64,000 nt of DNA from Catellatospora paridis (GTDB taxonomy: Bacteria; Actinomycetota; Actinomycetes; Mycobacteriales; Micromonosporaceae): assembly GCF_009720365.1 (NCBI RefSeq), contig NZ_WBZD01000048.1, positions 1-64,000 of the forward strand. Direction: 5' to 3'. Shown in pieces: positions 35,509-44,227 of the stretch (position 1 is the first letter of the stretch; each line of letters begins with the position of its first letter). The notes beneath the pieces were generated by a model, which worked only from the letters and a program-made list of their open reading frames with translations, searched no databases and had not been told where the DNA came from. Position numbers and translations under genes: made by a program.

Positions 35509-36492
35509 ATGGGTGAGATGGCTGAGGGTGTTGCGGTGCGCATACGCGCGCGCGAGTTCGCGACCGGGGACGTGGAGGTGGCCCACGAGGTCCTCCGCGA
35601 GACGTACATCGAGCACCGGCATCGGGTGTTCGGCGGGGCTGTGGACTTCCAGTTCCGCCAGCACGTGGTGACCGCGGGTGAGCTGGGCATGGACAGCGTG
35701 CGGCACACCGCGACCGTGGAGACGGTCACCGACCCGCTGCCGTACCTGATGTTCGTGGTGTCGCTGAACGCCGACCTCACCGTCCGGGCCGGGCGCGACG
35801 AGCTGCGCCCCCTGCGCGGCGAATCCTTCCTCTACCCGGTCGGCCAGCCGCTGACCATCCGCTGGACCGACTTCGACCTGCGCATCCTGCGCCTGCCCGT
35901 CGACCGGGTCGCCCGGGTCGCCGCCCGCGCCGGCATCGCCCTGGCCGACTTCCGCTTCGACGCCATGAGCCCGATCTCCGCGGAGGCAGGCCGGCACTGG
36001 CGCGACACCATGGCGTACCTGTTCCACACGCTCAACACACCGGACACCCCGCTGGGCAACCCTCTGGTGCACGCGGCCGCCGTCGACCTCGCCGCCACCA
36101 CCGCCATCGCGACGTTCCCCAACACCGCCACCGCCACCGGATACGTCGGCGAGCCCGGCCGGGTCGCGCCCGCGGCGCTGCGCCGCGCCGTGGCGTTCAT
36201 CGACGCGCACGCGCACGAACCGGTGACGGTCGAGGACATCGCCGAGGCGGCCGGGATCTCCTCCCGGGGCCTGCAGGCGGCGTTCGCCCGGCACGCCGAC
36301 AGCACCCCGATGGCATACCTGCGCCGGGTGCGGCTCGCCCGGGCCCACCGCGACCTGCAGAACGCCGACCCGACCCGCGGCGACACCGTGGCCGCGGTGG
36401 CCCGCCGCTGGGGCTTCACCAGCCTGAGCCGCTTCGCCGCCGTCTACCGCGACGAGTACGGCCGCTCGCCCCGGCAGACCCTGCGCACCTGA
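35509..36492 (+). CDS. AraC-family transcriptional regulator
   Basis: A 327-residue regulator with an N-terminal AraC-binding-like domain (QFRQHVVTAGELGMDSVRHT) and two C-terminal helix-turn-helix units: VEDIAEAAGISSRGLQAAFA and VAAVARRWGFTSLSRFAAVY, ending RSPRQTLRT. Effector unknown. The start is uncertain among ATG 35509, ATG 35518 and GTG 35536; the last has GAGGG at better distance. The neighbouring oxidoreductase on the same strand is a possible target. Confidence 0.85.
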   Translation: MGEMAEGVAVRIRAREFATGDVEVAHEVLRETYIEHRHRVFGGAVDFQFRQHVVTAGELGMDSVRHTATVETVTDPLPYLMFVVSLNADLTVRAGRDELRPLRGESFLYPVGQPLTIRWTDFDLRILRLPVDRVARVAARAGIALADFRFDAMSPISAEAGRHWRDTMAYLFHTLNTPDTPLGNPLVHAAAVDLAATTAIATFPNTATATGYVGEPGRVAPAALRRAVAFIDAHAHEPVTVEDIAEAAGISSRGLQAAFARHADSTPMAYLRRVRLARAHRDLQNADPTRGDTVAAVARRWGFTSLSRFAAVYRDEYGRSPRQTLRT

Positions 36493-36498
36493 ACAGGC

Positions 36499-37524
36499 TC
36501 AGGGACGCAGGTGCCGCACGCCCTCCCAGCCGTGGTCCGCGCTGACCTTGACCTTCGCCCGGCCCCCTGACCAGGTCTTGGCCAGCTTCTCGACGGCGTC
36601 GGCGGAGAACCGGGCCGAGTCGGCGTACACGTGGAAGGTCCGCACCCCGCCGCTGGTCTCGTGGGCGATCAGCGCGGCGTCGGCGAGCAGCTCGCGCAGC
36701 CGGTCCTCGAAGTCGCGCAGCGCGGTGAGCGCGTCCGGGTCGGGCATGCCGTTGTCCCGGCCCCGGAAGGCCAGCGTGATCGCGACGTGCGTGTCCAGCA
36801 CCGGCCAGCGGGCGGGCTTGAGCGGGCGCTGAACTGTGGCAACACGCGGGACCTCGGCGTCGGGGCTGTTGCCCATCAGCACCCAGGTCTCCTCGCGGTA
36901 CTGGTCGGCCAGCTCCGCCACCGCCGCGGCCAGCTCCTGCGGCGACCGCGCCCCGTCCAGGGGCACCGCGGTGATGTTGACGCCGCCGATCCAGATCTCG
37001 ACGGCGTCCTCGCCGAGCAGCCAGGCCAGCGACAGGAACGCCACCCGGGCCCGCTGCTCCTCCGTCATGTCGGCGAAGGCGGGGTGGAAGACCACGACGT
37101 CGTACTCGCTGCGCGGCTCGTCGAGACTGAAGGCGTAACACAGCTCGGCCAGCGCCACCCGGTGGCCGTCGGCCTGGAACGTCGCCTCGAACATCTCCGG
37201 TTCGGCCTGGCGGGCGTCGTGGAACTCCCAGGTCTCGTCTGCCGCGGGTGCCGCCTGGCGCCAGCGGTGGGCGAGTGCGCGCAGTACGGGGTCGCCGGCC
37301 GCGCTGACGATGAACGCGTGCTCGGCGACCCGGCCCTTGCTGAACTCCCACTCCAGCTCAGGGTGGATGTCGTTGACGCGCGTGGACAGGTCGGCGACCA
37401 GGCCCTCGGGGAAGTCGCGGGACGCGATGGCCGCCTCGGACCGGGCGCGCAGCTGCGGCCACGCGGACCAGAACGCGGCGATCGCTGCGGAAGGATCGGG
37501 ACGCCGCTTCCGGGAGAAGATCAT
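36499..37524 (-). CDS. DUF695-like hypothetical protein
   Basis: A 341-residue soluble protein. The start MIFSRKRRPDPSAAIAAFW and the mid segment NDIHPELEWEFSKGRVAEHA resemble an actinobacterial group I recall as DUF695-containing. The sequence ETWVLMGNSPDAEVPRVA lies before the conserved C-terminal region. No catalytic motif is recognised. It converges on the AraC gene, with 6 nt between the stops. The start at 37524 is chosen where family-like sequence begins. Confidence 0.72.
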   Translation of the reverse strand: MIFSRKRRPDPSAAIAAFWSAWPQLRARSEAAIASRDFPEGLVADLSTRVNDIHPELEWEFSKGRVAEHAFIVSAAGDPVLRALAHRWRQAAPAADETWEFHDARQAEPEMFEATFQADGHRVALAELCYAFSLDEPRSEYDVVVFHPAFADMTEEQRARVAFLSLAWLLGEDAVEIWIGGVNITAVPLDGARSPQELAAAVAELADQYREETWVLMGNSPDAEVPRVATVQRPLKPARWPVLDTHVAITLAFRGRDNGMPDPDALTALRDFEDRLRELLADAALIAHETSGGVRTFHVYADSARFSADAVEKLAKTWSGGRAKVKVSADHGWEGVRHLRP

Positions 37525-37707
37525 GGTGCGGGAGCTTAACGGCAGGCGGGTCGGGGCGGAAGACTGTCGTCCGCCACCGCGGGCGGCCGGTTCCGGACGC
37601 GTGGTGGGGGGCGGGCGCTGCGAGTGGTGTGGGGTGAGGGGCAACCCGGGGTGGGGCCCGTCGGGTAGTTCCTTCCAGGACGCCATACGACGACGGGGGA
37701 GAAGACG

Positions 37708-38538
37708 TTGCGCCGCCACACTGCGATCATCGCTGCGGGACTATTGGTGCTGGCCGGGTGCGGCTCGCCGACGCCGGTGCAGGAGGCAGCGCCGTCGACG
37801 GTGGTCCGGATCGATTTCGCCCGGGGGCCGGATCGGCCGCTGCCGACCGAGGTGCACCTGCCGCCGGGGCAGGGCAGGCATCCGCTGGTGGTGTTCGTGC
37901 ACGGCTACACGTGTTACGTGTCGGAGTATGCGGACCTGATCGCAAACTGGGTGGTGGCGGGGTTTGCGGTGGCTGCGCCTACGTTTCCGTACACGAATGG
38001 AGCGGCGGCGAAGCTCGATGTAATGGACCTGCTCAACCAGCCGCAGGACGTGACCGCGGTGCTTGACGGGGTGCTGGCTCGGGCGGCGAAGGAGGGCGAT
38101 CCGCTGTATGGGCGGATCGACGCGGAACGGATCGCGGCCGGTGGGCACTCGTTGGGCGGGATGACGACGGTCGGCGCGCTTGGGAAGTGGCGTGACCCGC
38201 GGCTGAAGGCCGGGATCGTGCTCGCGGGCAGCGCCGGGGAGGTCGGCGCGGAGTTCCGGGGCGACCCGGCGGCGATGCTGTTCATCCACGGCATGGGTGA
38301 CCAGGTGGTGACCATTGACAAGGGTCGTGCGGCGTACGACGCGGTCCCTTGGCCGAAGGCTTTCCTGACGCTGCCGTCCGGCACCCACCGCAATCCCTTC
38401 ATGTCCCCGGCCGACCCTGACTTCGAGCTGGTCGCCGAGTCCACCACCGACTTCCTCCGCTGGCGTCTCAACGGCGACGCGGACGCCCGCAAGCGTCTGG
38501 CGGCGCTTGGAACACACTTCGTCGACCGTTTGGGCTGA
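37708..38538 (+). CDS. Lipoprotein alpha/beta-hydrolase (PET-hydrolase/lipase-like)
   Basis: A 276-residue exported hydrolase. The signal peptide ends in lipobox LLVLAGC. The oxyanion region is VVFVHGYTCY, the nucleophile elbow GGHSLGGMT, the acid in IHGMGDQVV, and the His in SGTHRNPF. The fold and the order of motifs fit the chlorophyllase/PET-hydrolase-like esterases. The start is TTG 37708 with GGGGAGAAG upstream, acceptable although rare. Parts of the gene have lower GC and more T-rich codons than its neighbours, which could indicate more recent acquisition. Confidence 0.83.
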   Translation: MRRHTAIIAAGLLVLAGCGSPTPVQEAAPSTVVRIDFARGPDRPLPTEVHLPPGQGRHPLVVFVHGYTCYVSEYADLIANWVVAGFAVAAPTFPYTNGAAAKLDVMDLLNQPQDVTAVLDGVLARAAKEGDPLYGRIDAERIAAGGHSLGGMTTVGALGKWRDPRLKAGIVLAGSAGEVGAEFRGDPAAMLFIHGMGDQVVTIDKGRAAYDAVPWPKAFLTLPSGTHRNPFMSPADPDFELVAESTTDFLRWRLNGDADARKRLAALGTHFVDRLG

Positions 38539-38728
38539 ATGGGTCGTCAGGCTTCAGCCAGCGAGCACGCATTCAACGCGAGCTTGAGGCTGTGCTCCGA
38601 TCACGACGGCTCCCGCAGCGGAGGATTGCGGCCGCGTCGGCTGGGTGCTGCCCGCCGACGCATCACGCATCATGTCGGTTGAGGTTGGCACCGGTCGCCA
38701 TCCGACCCGCGGGTTGAGTCGTGCACGC

Positions 38729-38758
38729 TTGACGCCTGAACCATGGGACGCATAGCTT
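38729..38758 (+). promoter_or_regulatory. Promoter TTGACG-N18-TAGCTT
   Basis: TTGACG at 38729-38734 and TAGCTT at 38753-38758 match the housekeeping consensus. They lie about 30 nt before the ATG of the small membrane protein. The rest of the interval 38539-38786 shows no gene. Confidence 0.5.
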
Positions 38759-38786
38759 CGCCATCCGGTGATCGGAGAGGCTCGGG

Positions 38787-39140
38787 ATGAAGCTCAAATG
38801 GTGGACGCTGGTCGTCGCGATCGCGGGCGTTTTATTGGCGATGAACGTCCTGATGTCGGACGAGCAGGGACCGCCGTCGTCCTCGTCGACTCCGGTCCAT
38901 CGACCGCCCTTGGGTTCCACCTACAACTGCCTGGTCGGAGCCTCCTGCCAGATCTATGGCGACCCTGGGGCCGCGGTCTTCAACTGCAACACCGATGAGG
39001 CTTGCGTGACCGACGCGAGATGGAGCGGCAAGGACATCAGCAGGATGACGGTGGGCGTGGGATTGCTGGCCTTGGCTTCGGTGCCGCTCTGGCGCAGGCG
39101 CCGGGTCCGGTCAGCAGACCCGGATCCCATGCCCTCGTAG
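38787..39140 (+). CDS. Small two-helix membrane protein, unknown function
   Basis: A 117-residue protein with an N-terminal helix (WWTLVVAIAGVLLAMNVLM), an external Ser/Pro-rich and Cys-containing segment (NCLVGASCQIYG, NCNTDEACVTD; four Cys that could form two disulfides) and a C-terminal helix ending in RRRRVR. GGAGAGG stands before the ATG. I do not recognise the family. Confidence 0.68.
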   Translation: MKLKWWTLVVAIAGVLLAMNVLMSDEQGPPSSSSTPVHRPPLGSTYNCLVGASCQIYGDPGAAVFNCNTDEACVTDARWSGKDISRMTVGVGLLALASVPLWRRRRVRSADPDPMPS

Positions 39141-39173
39141 CCGGTTGTGACGGGGTCGGGTCGCGACGGCTGT

Positions 39174-39179
39174 TACGGT
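39174..39179 (+). promoter_or_regulatory. -10 box TACGGT before GTG 39186
   Basis: TACGGT ends 7 nt before GTG 39186, giving a leaderless start in the frame MVRWEPGRSG. That frame differs from the one encoding the phosphatase body, which supports a frameshift just downstream. Confidence 0.4.
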
Positions 39180-39193
39180 CACGCCGTGGTGAG

Positions 39194-39616
39194 GTGGGAG
39201 CCCGGGCGTTCGGGGTTCTGCGGCTGCCGTCCGGCCGGCTGGTACGCGGGCGTGGGCTGCGCCGTCCGCTGCCCGAAGGCCCGGTCCCGGAGTTCGCGTT
39301 GTACCTGCTCGGCGACCCGCCACCCGAGACGCCCTGGCCGGCCCGGTGGGTGCGCTGGCGGGACTTCTGGCTGCCCGCGGACCGGGCGTCGTTCCGGGAC
39401 GTGCTGGTCGAGGCGCTGGACCGGGCCGGTGCCGAGCGGGTCGAGGTGGCCTGCGGCGGCGGGATCGGTCGAACCGGGACGGCGCTGGCCTGCCTCGCGG
39501 TCCTGGACGGCGTGCCCGCCGATCAAGCCGTCGCCTACGTCCGGGCCGGTTACCATCCGCGTGCCGTGGAGACGCCCTGGCAGCGCCGCTTCGTCGAGCG
39601 GTTCGGCGCGAGCTGA
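39194..39616 (+). CDS. Tyrosine/dual-specificity phosphatase-like protein, N-terminus possibly frameshifted
   Basis: A 140-residue protein with the Cys-phosphatase loop C87-G-G-G-I-G-R93-T in EVACGGGIGRTGTALACL and the downstream HPRAVETPWQRRFVERF. Relatives, as I recall them, start like VWEPGxxGVLRLPSGRLVRG. Here RWEPGRSG is in one frame (from the leaderless GTG 39186) and GVLRLPSGRLVRG in another. A single G missing near 39211-39222 would join them. The GTG at 39194 gives an intact but N-terminally altered product with no Shine-Dalgarno sequence. The catalytic core is complete either way. Confidence 0.7.
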   Translation: MGARAFGVLRLPSGRLVRGRGLRRPLPEGPVPEFALYLLGDPPPETPWPARWVRWRDFWLPADRASFRDVLVEALDRAGAERVEVACGGGIGRTGTALACLAVLDGVPADQAVAYVRAGYHPRAVETPWQRRFVERFGAS

Positions 39617-39697
39617 TCGAGGGGTGCCGGCGGCGTGATCGAGGCAGTACATTGCCTGCCAATCGATCACTCTCCCTCGCACGGAGTGAGGACCCCC

Positions 39698-40195
39698 ATG
39701 AGCGCCAACCTGCCCCTGCGCGAACGCCGCATCGACATCTTCTTCGCGGTCGTGTTCAGCGTCTTCACGATCACGTCGCTGATCGCCGACCTGATGCCGA
39801 CGCTGGGCTTCGACTTCAGCCAGCCGTCGGACAACTTCATCCTCAACTCCAATTACTGGTACGCCCACGACACCGACCCGCTGTTCATGAGCCCGCCGGT
39901 GTGGATGCGCATCGTCACCGGCCTGTCCGCCCTGGTCTACATGCCTTTTTACCTGGTACTGGTGTACGCCCTGATCCGCGGCCGCAACTGGATCCAGCTC
40001 CCCGCCGTCATCTACGCCACGATGATCTCCACGATCACCGGGATCATCGTCTTCGGGGTGGAGTTCTTCGGCGAGCCGCAGTGGCAGACCCCCAACCCGG
40101 TCAAGTTCCTGTCGTTCAACCTCCCGTATGTCCTGTTGCCACTGCTCCTGCTGGTGCGCATGCGCAAACCGGAGCCGTTCACCCGGCGGTTCTAG
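39698..40195 (+). CDS. EXPERA-like (emopamil-binding/TMEM97-type) membrane protein
   Basis: A 165-residue protein with four hydrophobic helices and few charges. RRIDIFFAVVFSVFTITSLI, the acidic-aromatic loop NSNYWYAHDTDPLF and VWMRIVTGLSALVYMPFYLV match the EXPERA domain layout known from sterol isomerases and TMEM97. The family is mostly eukaryotic; bacterial members are uncharacterised. GAGG lies 8 nt before the ATG. No sterol pathway genes are nearby, so a role in lipid binding is only a guess. Confidence 0.7.
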   Translation: MSANLPLRERRIDIFFAVVFSVFTITSLIADLMPTLGFDFSQPSDNFILNSNYWYAHDTDPLFMSPPVWMRIVTGLSALVYMPFYLVLVYALIRGRNWIQLPAVIYATMISTITGIIVFGVEFFGEPQWQTPNPVKFLSFNLPYVLLPLLLLVRMRKPEPFTRRF

Positions 40196-40272
40196 TCACG
40201 ACTCGGCGTGCGCGCGGCGGCCTCACGGCATACGGTGAAGACATAGACCTGATCCGATCCGGGAGGAAGTCC

Positions 40273-42084
40273 ATGAGACTGCGCCACCGCCGTGCGCTCG
40301 TCCTGATCGCCGTCACGACCCTGGCGTCGACCGCCGCCGCGCCCGTCCAGGCGAGCCCGCGGCCGCCCGGCCCGGAGAAGGTGCCGGTGGCCACGGGCTA
40401 CGGCGGCGCGGTCGCCACCGTGGACCTCGACGCCACCCAGGTCGGCCTGGAGGTGCTGCGCAAGGGCGGCAACGCGGTCGACGCGGCGATCGCGGCGGCG
40501 GCGACGCTGGGCGTGACGGAGCCGTTCTCTGCGGGCATCGGAGGCGGCGGCTTCCTGGTCTACTACAGCGCCAAGGACCGGCGGGTGTACACCATCGACG
40601 GCCGGGAGGCCGCGCCGATGTCGATGGGGTCGACCGCTTTCGTCGACCCGGCGACCGGGCTGCCGTACGCGTTCCAGGAGGCCCGGGTCAGCGGCATCGC
40701 CGCGGGCGTGCCCGGCACCCTCGCCACCTGGGACAAGGCGCTGCGCAAGTGGGGGACCACGGACCTGGCCGACGCGCTGCGTCCGGCGGCGAAGGTGGCC
40801 GACCGCGGTTTCGTCGTCGACCCCACGTTCCGCACCCAGATCAGCGACAATGCGGCCGCGTTCGGGCAGTTCTCGTCCACGAGCGAGCTGTATCTGCCGG
40901 GCGGGGCGCCGCCCGCGGCCGGCACGGTGTTCCGCAACCCTGACCTGGCCGACACCTATCGTCTGATCGCGCGGCAGGGCACGGGCGTGTTCTACCGGGG
41001 CGCGGTGGCCCGCGACATCGTCGACACCGTGCAGCACCCGCCGGTGGCCGACGTGCCGATCGGCACCTGGGCGTTCCCGATCCGTCCCGGCACCATGGCG
41101 CTGTCCGACCTGGCGGCGTACCAGGTGCGCACGCCGTCGCCGACGCGGGTGTCCTACCGCGGCTACGACGTGTACGGCATGCCGACCCCGTCCAGCGGCG
41201 GCCAGGCCGTCGGCGAGGCGCTGAACATCCTGGAGCAGACCGACCTGAGCGCGGTCACCCGCACCGAGGCGCTGCACCAGTACCTGGAGGCGAGCGCGCT
41301 GGCGTTCGCCGACCGCAACCGCTTCGTCGGCGACCTGACCCCGCGGCCGCTGCTGGACCAGCTGCTGTCGGACGGCTTCGCCAAGGAGCGGGCCTGCCTG
41401 ATCAACCCGGCGCAGGCGCTGGTCAAGCCGGTCGCCCCGGGTGAGCCGGATGGCGCCTACGGCGGCTGTGCGGCGGCCGCGCCGAGCCCGGCGGTGACCG
41501 AGGGCCAGTCGACGACCAACCTGACGGTCGCGGACCGCTGGGGCAACGTGGTCGAGTACACGCTGACCATCGAACAGACCGGCGGCAACGGCATGGTCGT
41601 GCCCGGTCGGGGCTTCCTGCTCAACAACGAGATGACCGACTTCAACTTCACCCCGACGCAGGGCAGCGCGCCCGACCCGAACCTGCCCGGTCCGGGCAAG
41701 CGCCCGCGCAGCTCGATGGCGCCGACCATCGTGCTGGCCGACGGCAGGCCGTTCCTGGCGGTCGGCACGCCCGGCGGCTCGACGATCATCACGACGGTGC
41801 TGCAGATCCTGGTGAACCGCCTCGACCTGGGCATGAGCCTGCCGGAGGCGGTCGCCGCCGCCCGCGCGACCCAGCGCAACACGGCCGCGGTGCTGGGTGA
41901 GGCCGAGTTCGCCCCGGAGATCCCCGGGCTGACGGCGCTCGGCCACACGTTCGCGGCCAGCCCAGAGATCGGAGCCGCGACCGGCATCGAGTTCCTGGGC
42001 CACGGCCGCCTGCTGGCCGCCGCCGAACCCGTCCGCCGCGGCGGCGGCTCCGCCGGGGTCGTCTGGCCCGTGGCAGGTTCGTAG
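40273..42084 (+). CDS. ggt: Gamma-glutamyltransferase
   Basis: A 603-residue exported precursor with signal peptide (ALVLIAVTTLASTAAAPVQA). It has the N-terminal ATVDLDATQVGLEVLRKGGN, AGIGGGGFLVYY and the autoprocessing site QS-TTN with Thr414 expected as the new N-terminal nucleophile of the small subunit. The late PRSSMAPTIV and TPGGSTIITTVLQ are typical. It cleaves gamma-glutamyl bonds, for example in glutathione-like compounds or poly-glutamate, outside the membrane. GGGAGGAAG precedes the ATG. The usual TTH is TTN here, a variant seen in some actinobacteria. Confidence 0.93.
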   Translation: MRLRHRRALVLIAVTTLASTAAAPVQASPRPPGPEKVPVATGYGGAVATVDLDATQVGLEVLRKGGNAVDAAIAAAATLGVTEPFSAGIGGGGFLVYYSAKDRRVYTIDGREAAPMSMGSTAFVDPATGLPYAFQEARVSGIAAGVPGTLATWDKALRKWGTTDLADALRPAAKVADRGFVVDPTFRTQISDNAAAFGQFSSTSELYLPGGAPPAAGTVFRNPDLADTYRLIARQGTGVFYRGAVARDIVDTVQHPPVADVPIGTWAFPIRPGTMALSDLAAYQVRTPSPTRVSYRGYDVYGMPTPSSGGQAVGEALNILEQTDLSAVTRTEALHQYLEASALAFADRNRFVGDLTPRPLLDQLLSDGFAKERACLINPAQALVKPVAPGEPDGAYGGCAAAAPSPAVTEGQSTTNLTVADRWGNVVEYTLTIEQTGGNGMVVPGRGFLLNNEMTDFNFTPTQGSAPDPNLPGPGKRPRSSMAPTIVLADGRPFLAVGTPGGSTIITTVLQILVNRLDLGMSLPEAVAAARATQRNTAAVLGEAEFAPEIPGLTALGHTFAASPEIGAATGIEFLGHGRLLAAAEPVRRGGGSAGVVWPVAGS

Positions 42085-42116
42085 CGAGCGCCCAGGCGCG
42101 CCGCAAGCCAGCGCCC

Positions 42117-42188
42117 GGCGCTGCACTTTCGGGGAAACTGCACGAATCCAGCGGCTGTTGGCTGCACTTTCCCCGAAAGTGCAGCGCC
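42117..42188. repeat. Compound palindromic repeat between ggt and nhaA
   Basis: The 21-bp arms 42117-42137 and 42168-42188 are perfect inverted copies. Each contains a palindrome of the type CTGCACTTTC-NNN-GAAAGTGCAG: a perfect one at 42162-42184 and an imperfect one at 42121-42143. It could serve as a terminator, but the nested design suggests a REP-like interspersed element. Confidence 0.7.
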
Positions 42189-42277
42189 GCTGGGTTCGGC
42201 GGGTCCGGGAAAGGGCCGGGCGGGAGGGCCGCCGCGCGGGATCATGGGAACGTGACGAAACACCCGGACGGGCTGCG

Positions 42278-43681
42278 GTGAGCGGGGCGAGCACGGCGCT
42301 GCCACCGCGGCCCGGTCCCCGTCCGCGGGTGTCCATCCCGGTGCCGCACGTGTCGTATCCGCTGCAGCGCTTCCTGGCCACGGAGGCGGGCGGCGGCCTG
42401 CTGCTGCTCATCGCGACGGTGGCGGCGCTGATCTGGGCGAACCTGCCCGGCGGCGGCTACGAGCAGTTCTGGCACACCCAGGCGTCGGTCCGGATCGGCG
42501 ACGCCGGGATCGACCTGGATCTGCGGCACTGGGTCAACGACCTGGCGATGGCGCTGTTCTTCCTCACCGTCGGCCTGGAGATCAGCCGCGAGGTGACGGT
42601 GGGGGAGCTGCGCCGCCCGCGGGCGGTGCTGGTGCCGGTGCTGGGCGCGCTCGGCGGGCTGATCCTGCCCGCGCTGATCTATGTGGCGTTCAACCCGTCG
42701 CCGCCGGCCCTGCACGGCTGGGGCATTCCGATCTCGACCGACACCGCGTTCCTGGTCGGCATCCTCGCCCTGTTCGGGCCGCGCTGCCCGGACCAGCTGC
42801 GGCTGTTCCTGCTGACCCTGGCCATCGCCGACGACATCGGCGCCATTCTGGTGATGGCGATCTTCTACAGCGGCGGGGTGTCGGCGCCCGCGCTGGTCGC
42901 GGTGCTGGCGCTGACCCTGGTGCTGGTGGGTCTGCGCTGGGCCCGGGTCTGGCAGCTGCAGGCGTACGTGGTCGTCGGCATGCTGCTGTGGGTGGCGGTG
43001 TTCGCGTCCGGCCTGCACCCGACGCTCGCCGGGGTGATCGTGGGACTGCTCGTGCCGGCCACGCCGGTGGAACCGGAACAGGCCGACCGGCTGCGCTTCT
43101 ACGGCCGGGCGGTGCTGGAGCAGGCCGACGCCGTCCGGGCCCGGCTGGCGGCGGCCGCGGCGCGGGCGACGGTGCCGCCCAACGACCGGTTGCAGGACGC
43201 GCTGCACCCGGTCAGCGCGTTCCTGGTGATCCCGGTGTTCGGCCTGGCGAACGCGGGGGTGCGGCTGGACGCCGAGACGCTGCGGCGGGCGGTGACGTCG
43301 CCGGTCACCATCGGCATCGTGGTGGCGCTGCTGGCGGGCAAGACCATCGGCATCAGCCTCGGCGCGGCGCTCGCACTGCGCACCGGCTGGGGCGAGCTGC
43401 CGGGCCGGGTGCGCTACGGGCACCTGATCGGCGGCGCGGTGCTGGCCGGCATCGGCTTCACGATCTCGCTGTTCATCGCCGACCTGGCCTTCCCCGACCC
43501 GCTGCTGCAGGCCGAGGCCAAGATCGGCGTGCTGGTCGGCTCGCTGCTGGCGGCGGTGCTCGGCTCGGTCGCGCTCCGCTGTCTCGGTGAGCGGCTGCCC
43601 CTGTGCATGGTCGACGACGACATGGAGATGCCCGAACTGCCGACCGGCCCGTGGCGCGACCCGAGCCTCGGCCAGCGCTGA
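42278..43681 (+). CDS. nhaA: Na+/H+ antiporter NhaA
   Basis: A 467-residue antiporter of about 12 helices. Diagnostic stretches: LFFLTVGLEISREVTVGELR, the ion-binding Asp pair in LTLAIADDIGAILV, PISTDTAFLVGILALFG and the final GIGFTISLFIADLAF. It exchanges Na+ (or Li+) for protons and controls pH and salt. The start GTG 42278 is chosen as the only one near the conserved start (HVSYPLQRFLATEAGGGLLL); the Shine-Dalgarno sequence is weak. A short extension after the last helix (CMVDDDMEMPELPTG) is typical of actinobacterial NhaA. Confidence 0.93.
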   Translation: MSGASTALPPRPGPRPRVSIPVPHVSYPLQRFLATEAGGGLLLLIATVAALIWANLPGGGYEQFWHTQASVRIGDAGIDLDLRHWVNDLAMALFFLTVGLEISREVTVGELRRPRAVLVPVLGALGGLILPALIYVAFNPSPPALHGWGIPISTDTAFLVGILALFGPRCPDQLRLFLLTLAIADDIGAILVMAIFYSGGVSAPALVAVLALTLVLVGLRWARVWQLQAYVVVGMLLWVAVFASGLHPTLAGVIVGLLVPATPVEPEQADRLRFYGRAVLEQADAVRARLAAAAARATVPPNDRLQDALHPVSAFLVIPVFGLANAGVRLDAETLRRAVTSPVTIGIVVALLAGKTIGISLGAALALRTGWGELPGRVRYGHLIGGAVLAGIGFTISLFIADLAFPDPLLQAEAKIGVLVGSLLAAVLGSVALRCLGERLPLCMVDDDMEMPELPTGPWRDPSLGQR

Positions 43682-43697
43682 CCGCCGCGGCGAGGTG

Positions 43698-44201
43698 TCA
43701 GCGGTGCATGCCCAGCGCGCTGCGCAGCGCGCCCAGTTCGACCTTGCCTTGGTAGAGGCGGCCGTCGGCGAACAGGGTGGGCGTGCCGCGGACCCCGGAC
43801 GTCACCCCGGAGCGGTAGTCGGCCTCGACGGCGGGCCGGTAGTCCTGGACGGCCTCGCCGGTCACCGAGCCCAGGCCGAGCATCTGCGCGTAGTTCTCCA
43901 GGTCGGGGTCGGTCAGCCGGCTCTGGTGGGCGAACAGCAGGTCGTGCATCTCCCAGAACTGCTCGCCGGAGGCCTCGGCGGCCAGCGCCGCGGTCAGTGC
44001 GAACGGGTGCACGGTGAACAGCGGAAAGTGCCGGTAGACCAGGCGCACCATGCCGTCGGAGTCGTCGATAAGGCGCCGCAGCACGGGCGCGGCGGCGCCG
44101 CAGTACGGGCACTCGAAGTCGCCGTACTCCACGAGCGTGATCGGTGCGTCGGCCAGCCCGTACACGTGCCGGTCGAGGTCCACCGCGACGGACTCGGTCA
44201 C
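43698..44201 (-). CDS. DsbA-family thioredoxin-fold protein
   Basis: A 167-residue thiol-disulfide protein with active site ECPYCG and the cis-Pro loop GVRGTPTLFADG, plus the DsbA helical insertion (AAEASGEQFWEMHDLLFAHQ). No signal peptide is seen, so it is probably cytoplasmic, like the FrnE/YyaL-type members often found next to NhaA in actinobacteria (the pair is even fused in some). It converges on nhaA with a 16-nt gap. GTG 44201 is a guess: the AGGA site touches the start codon. Confidence 0.82.
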   Translation of the reverse strand: MTESVAVDLDRHVYGLADAPITLVEYGDFECPYCGAAAPVLRRLIDDSDGMVRLVYRHFPLFTVHPFALTAALAAEASGEQFWEMHDLLFAHQSRLTDPDLENYAQMLGLGSVTGEAVQDYRPAVEADYRSGVTSGVRGTPTLFADGRLYQGKVELGALRSALGMHR

Positions 44202-44227
44202 TCCTGCAGCGTAGTTCGCCGGGGCGC

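Noticed and set aside
36499-37719. Longer form of the DUF695-like protein starting at 37719
   Set aside because: The extra 65 residues are Pro/Arg-rich and overlap the upstream region of the divergent hydrolase; family-like sequence begins at 37524.
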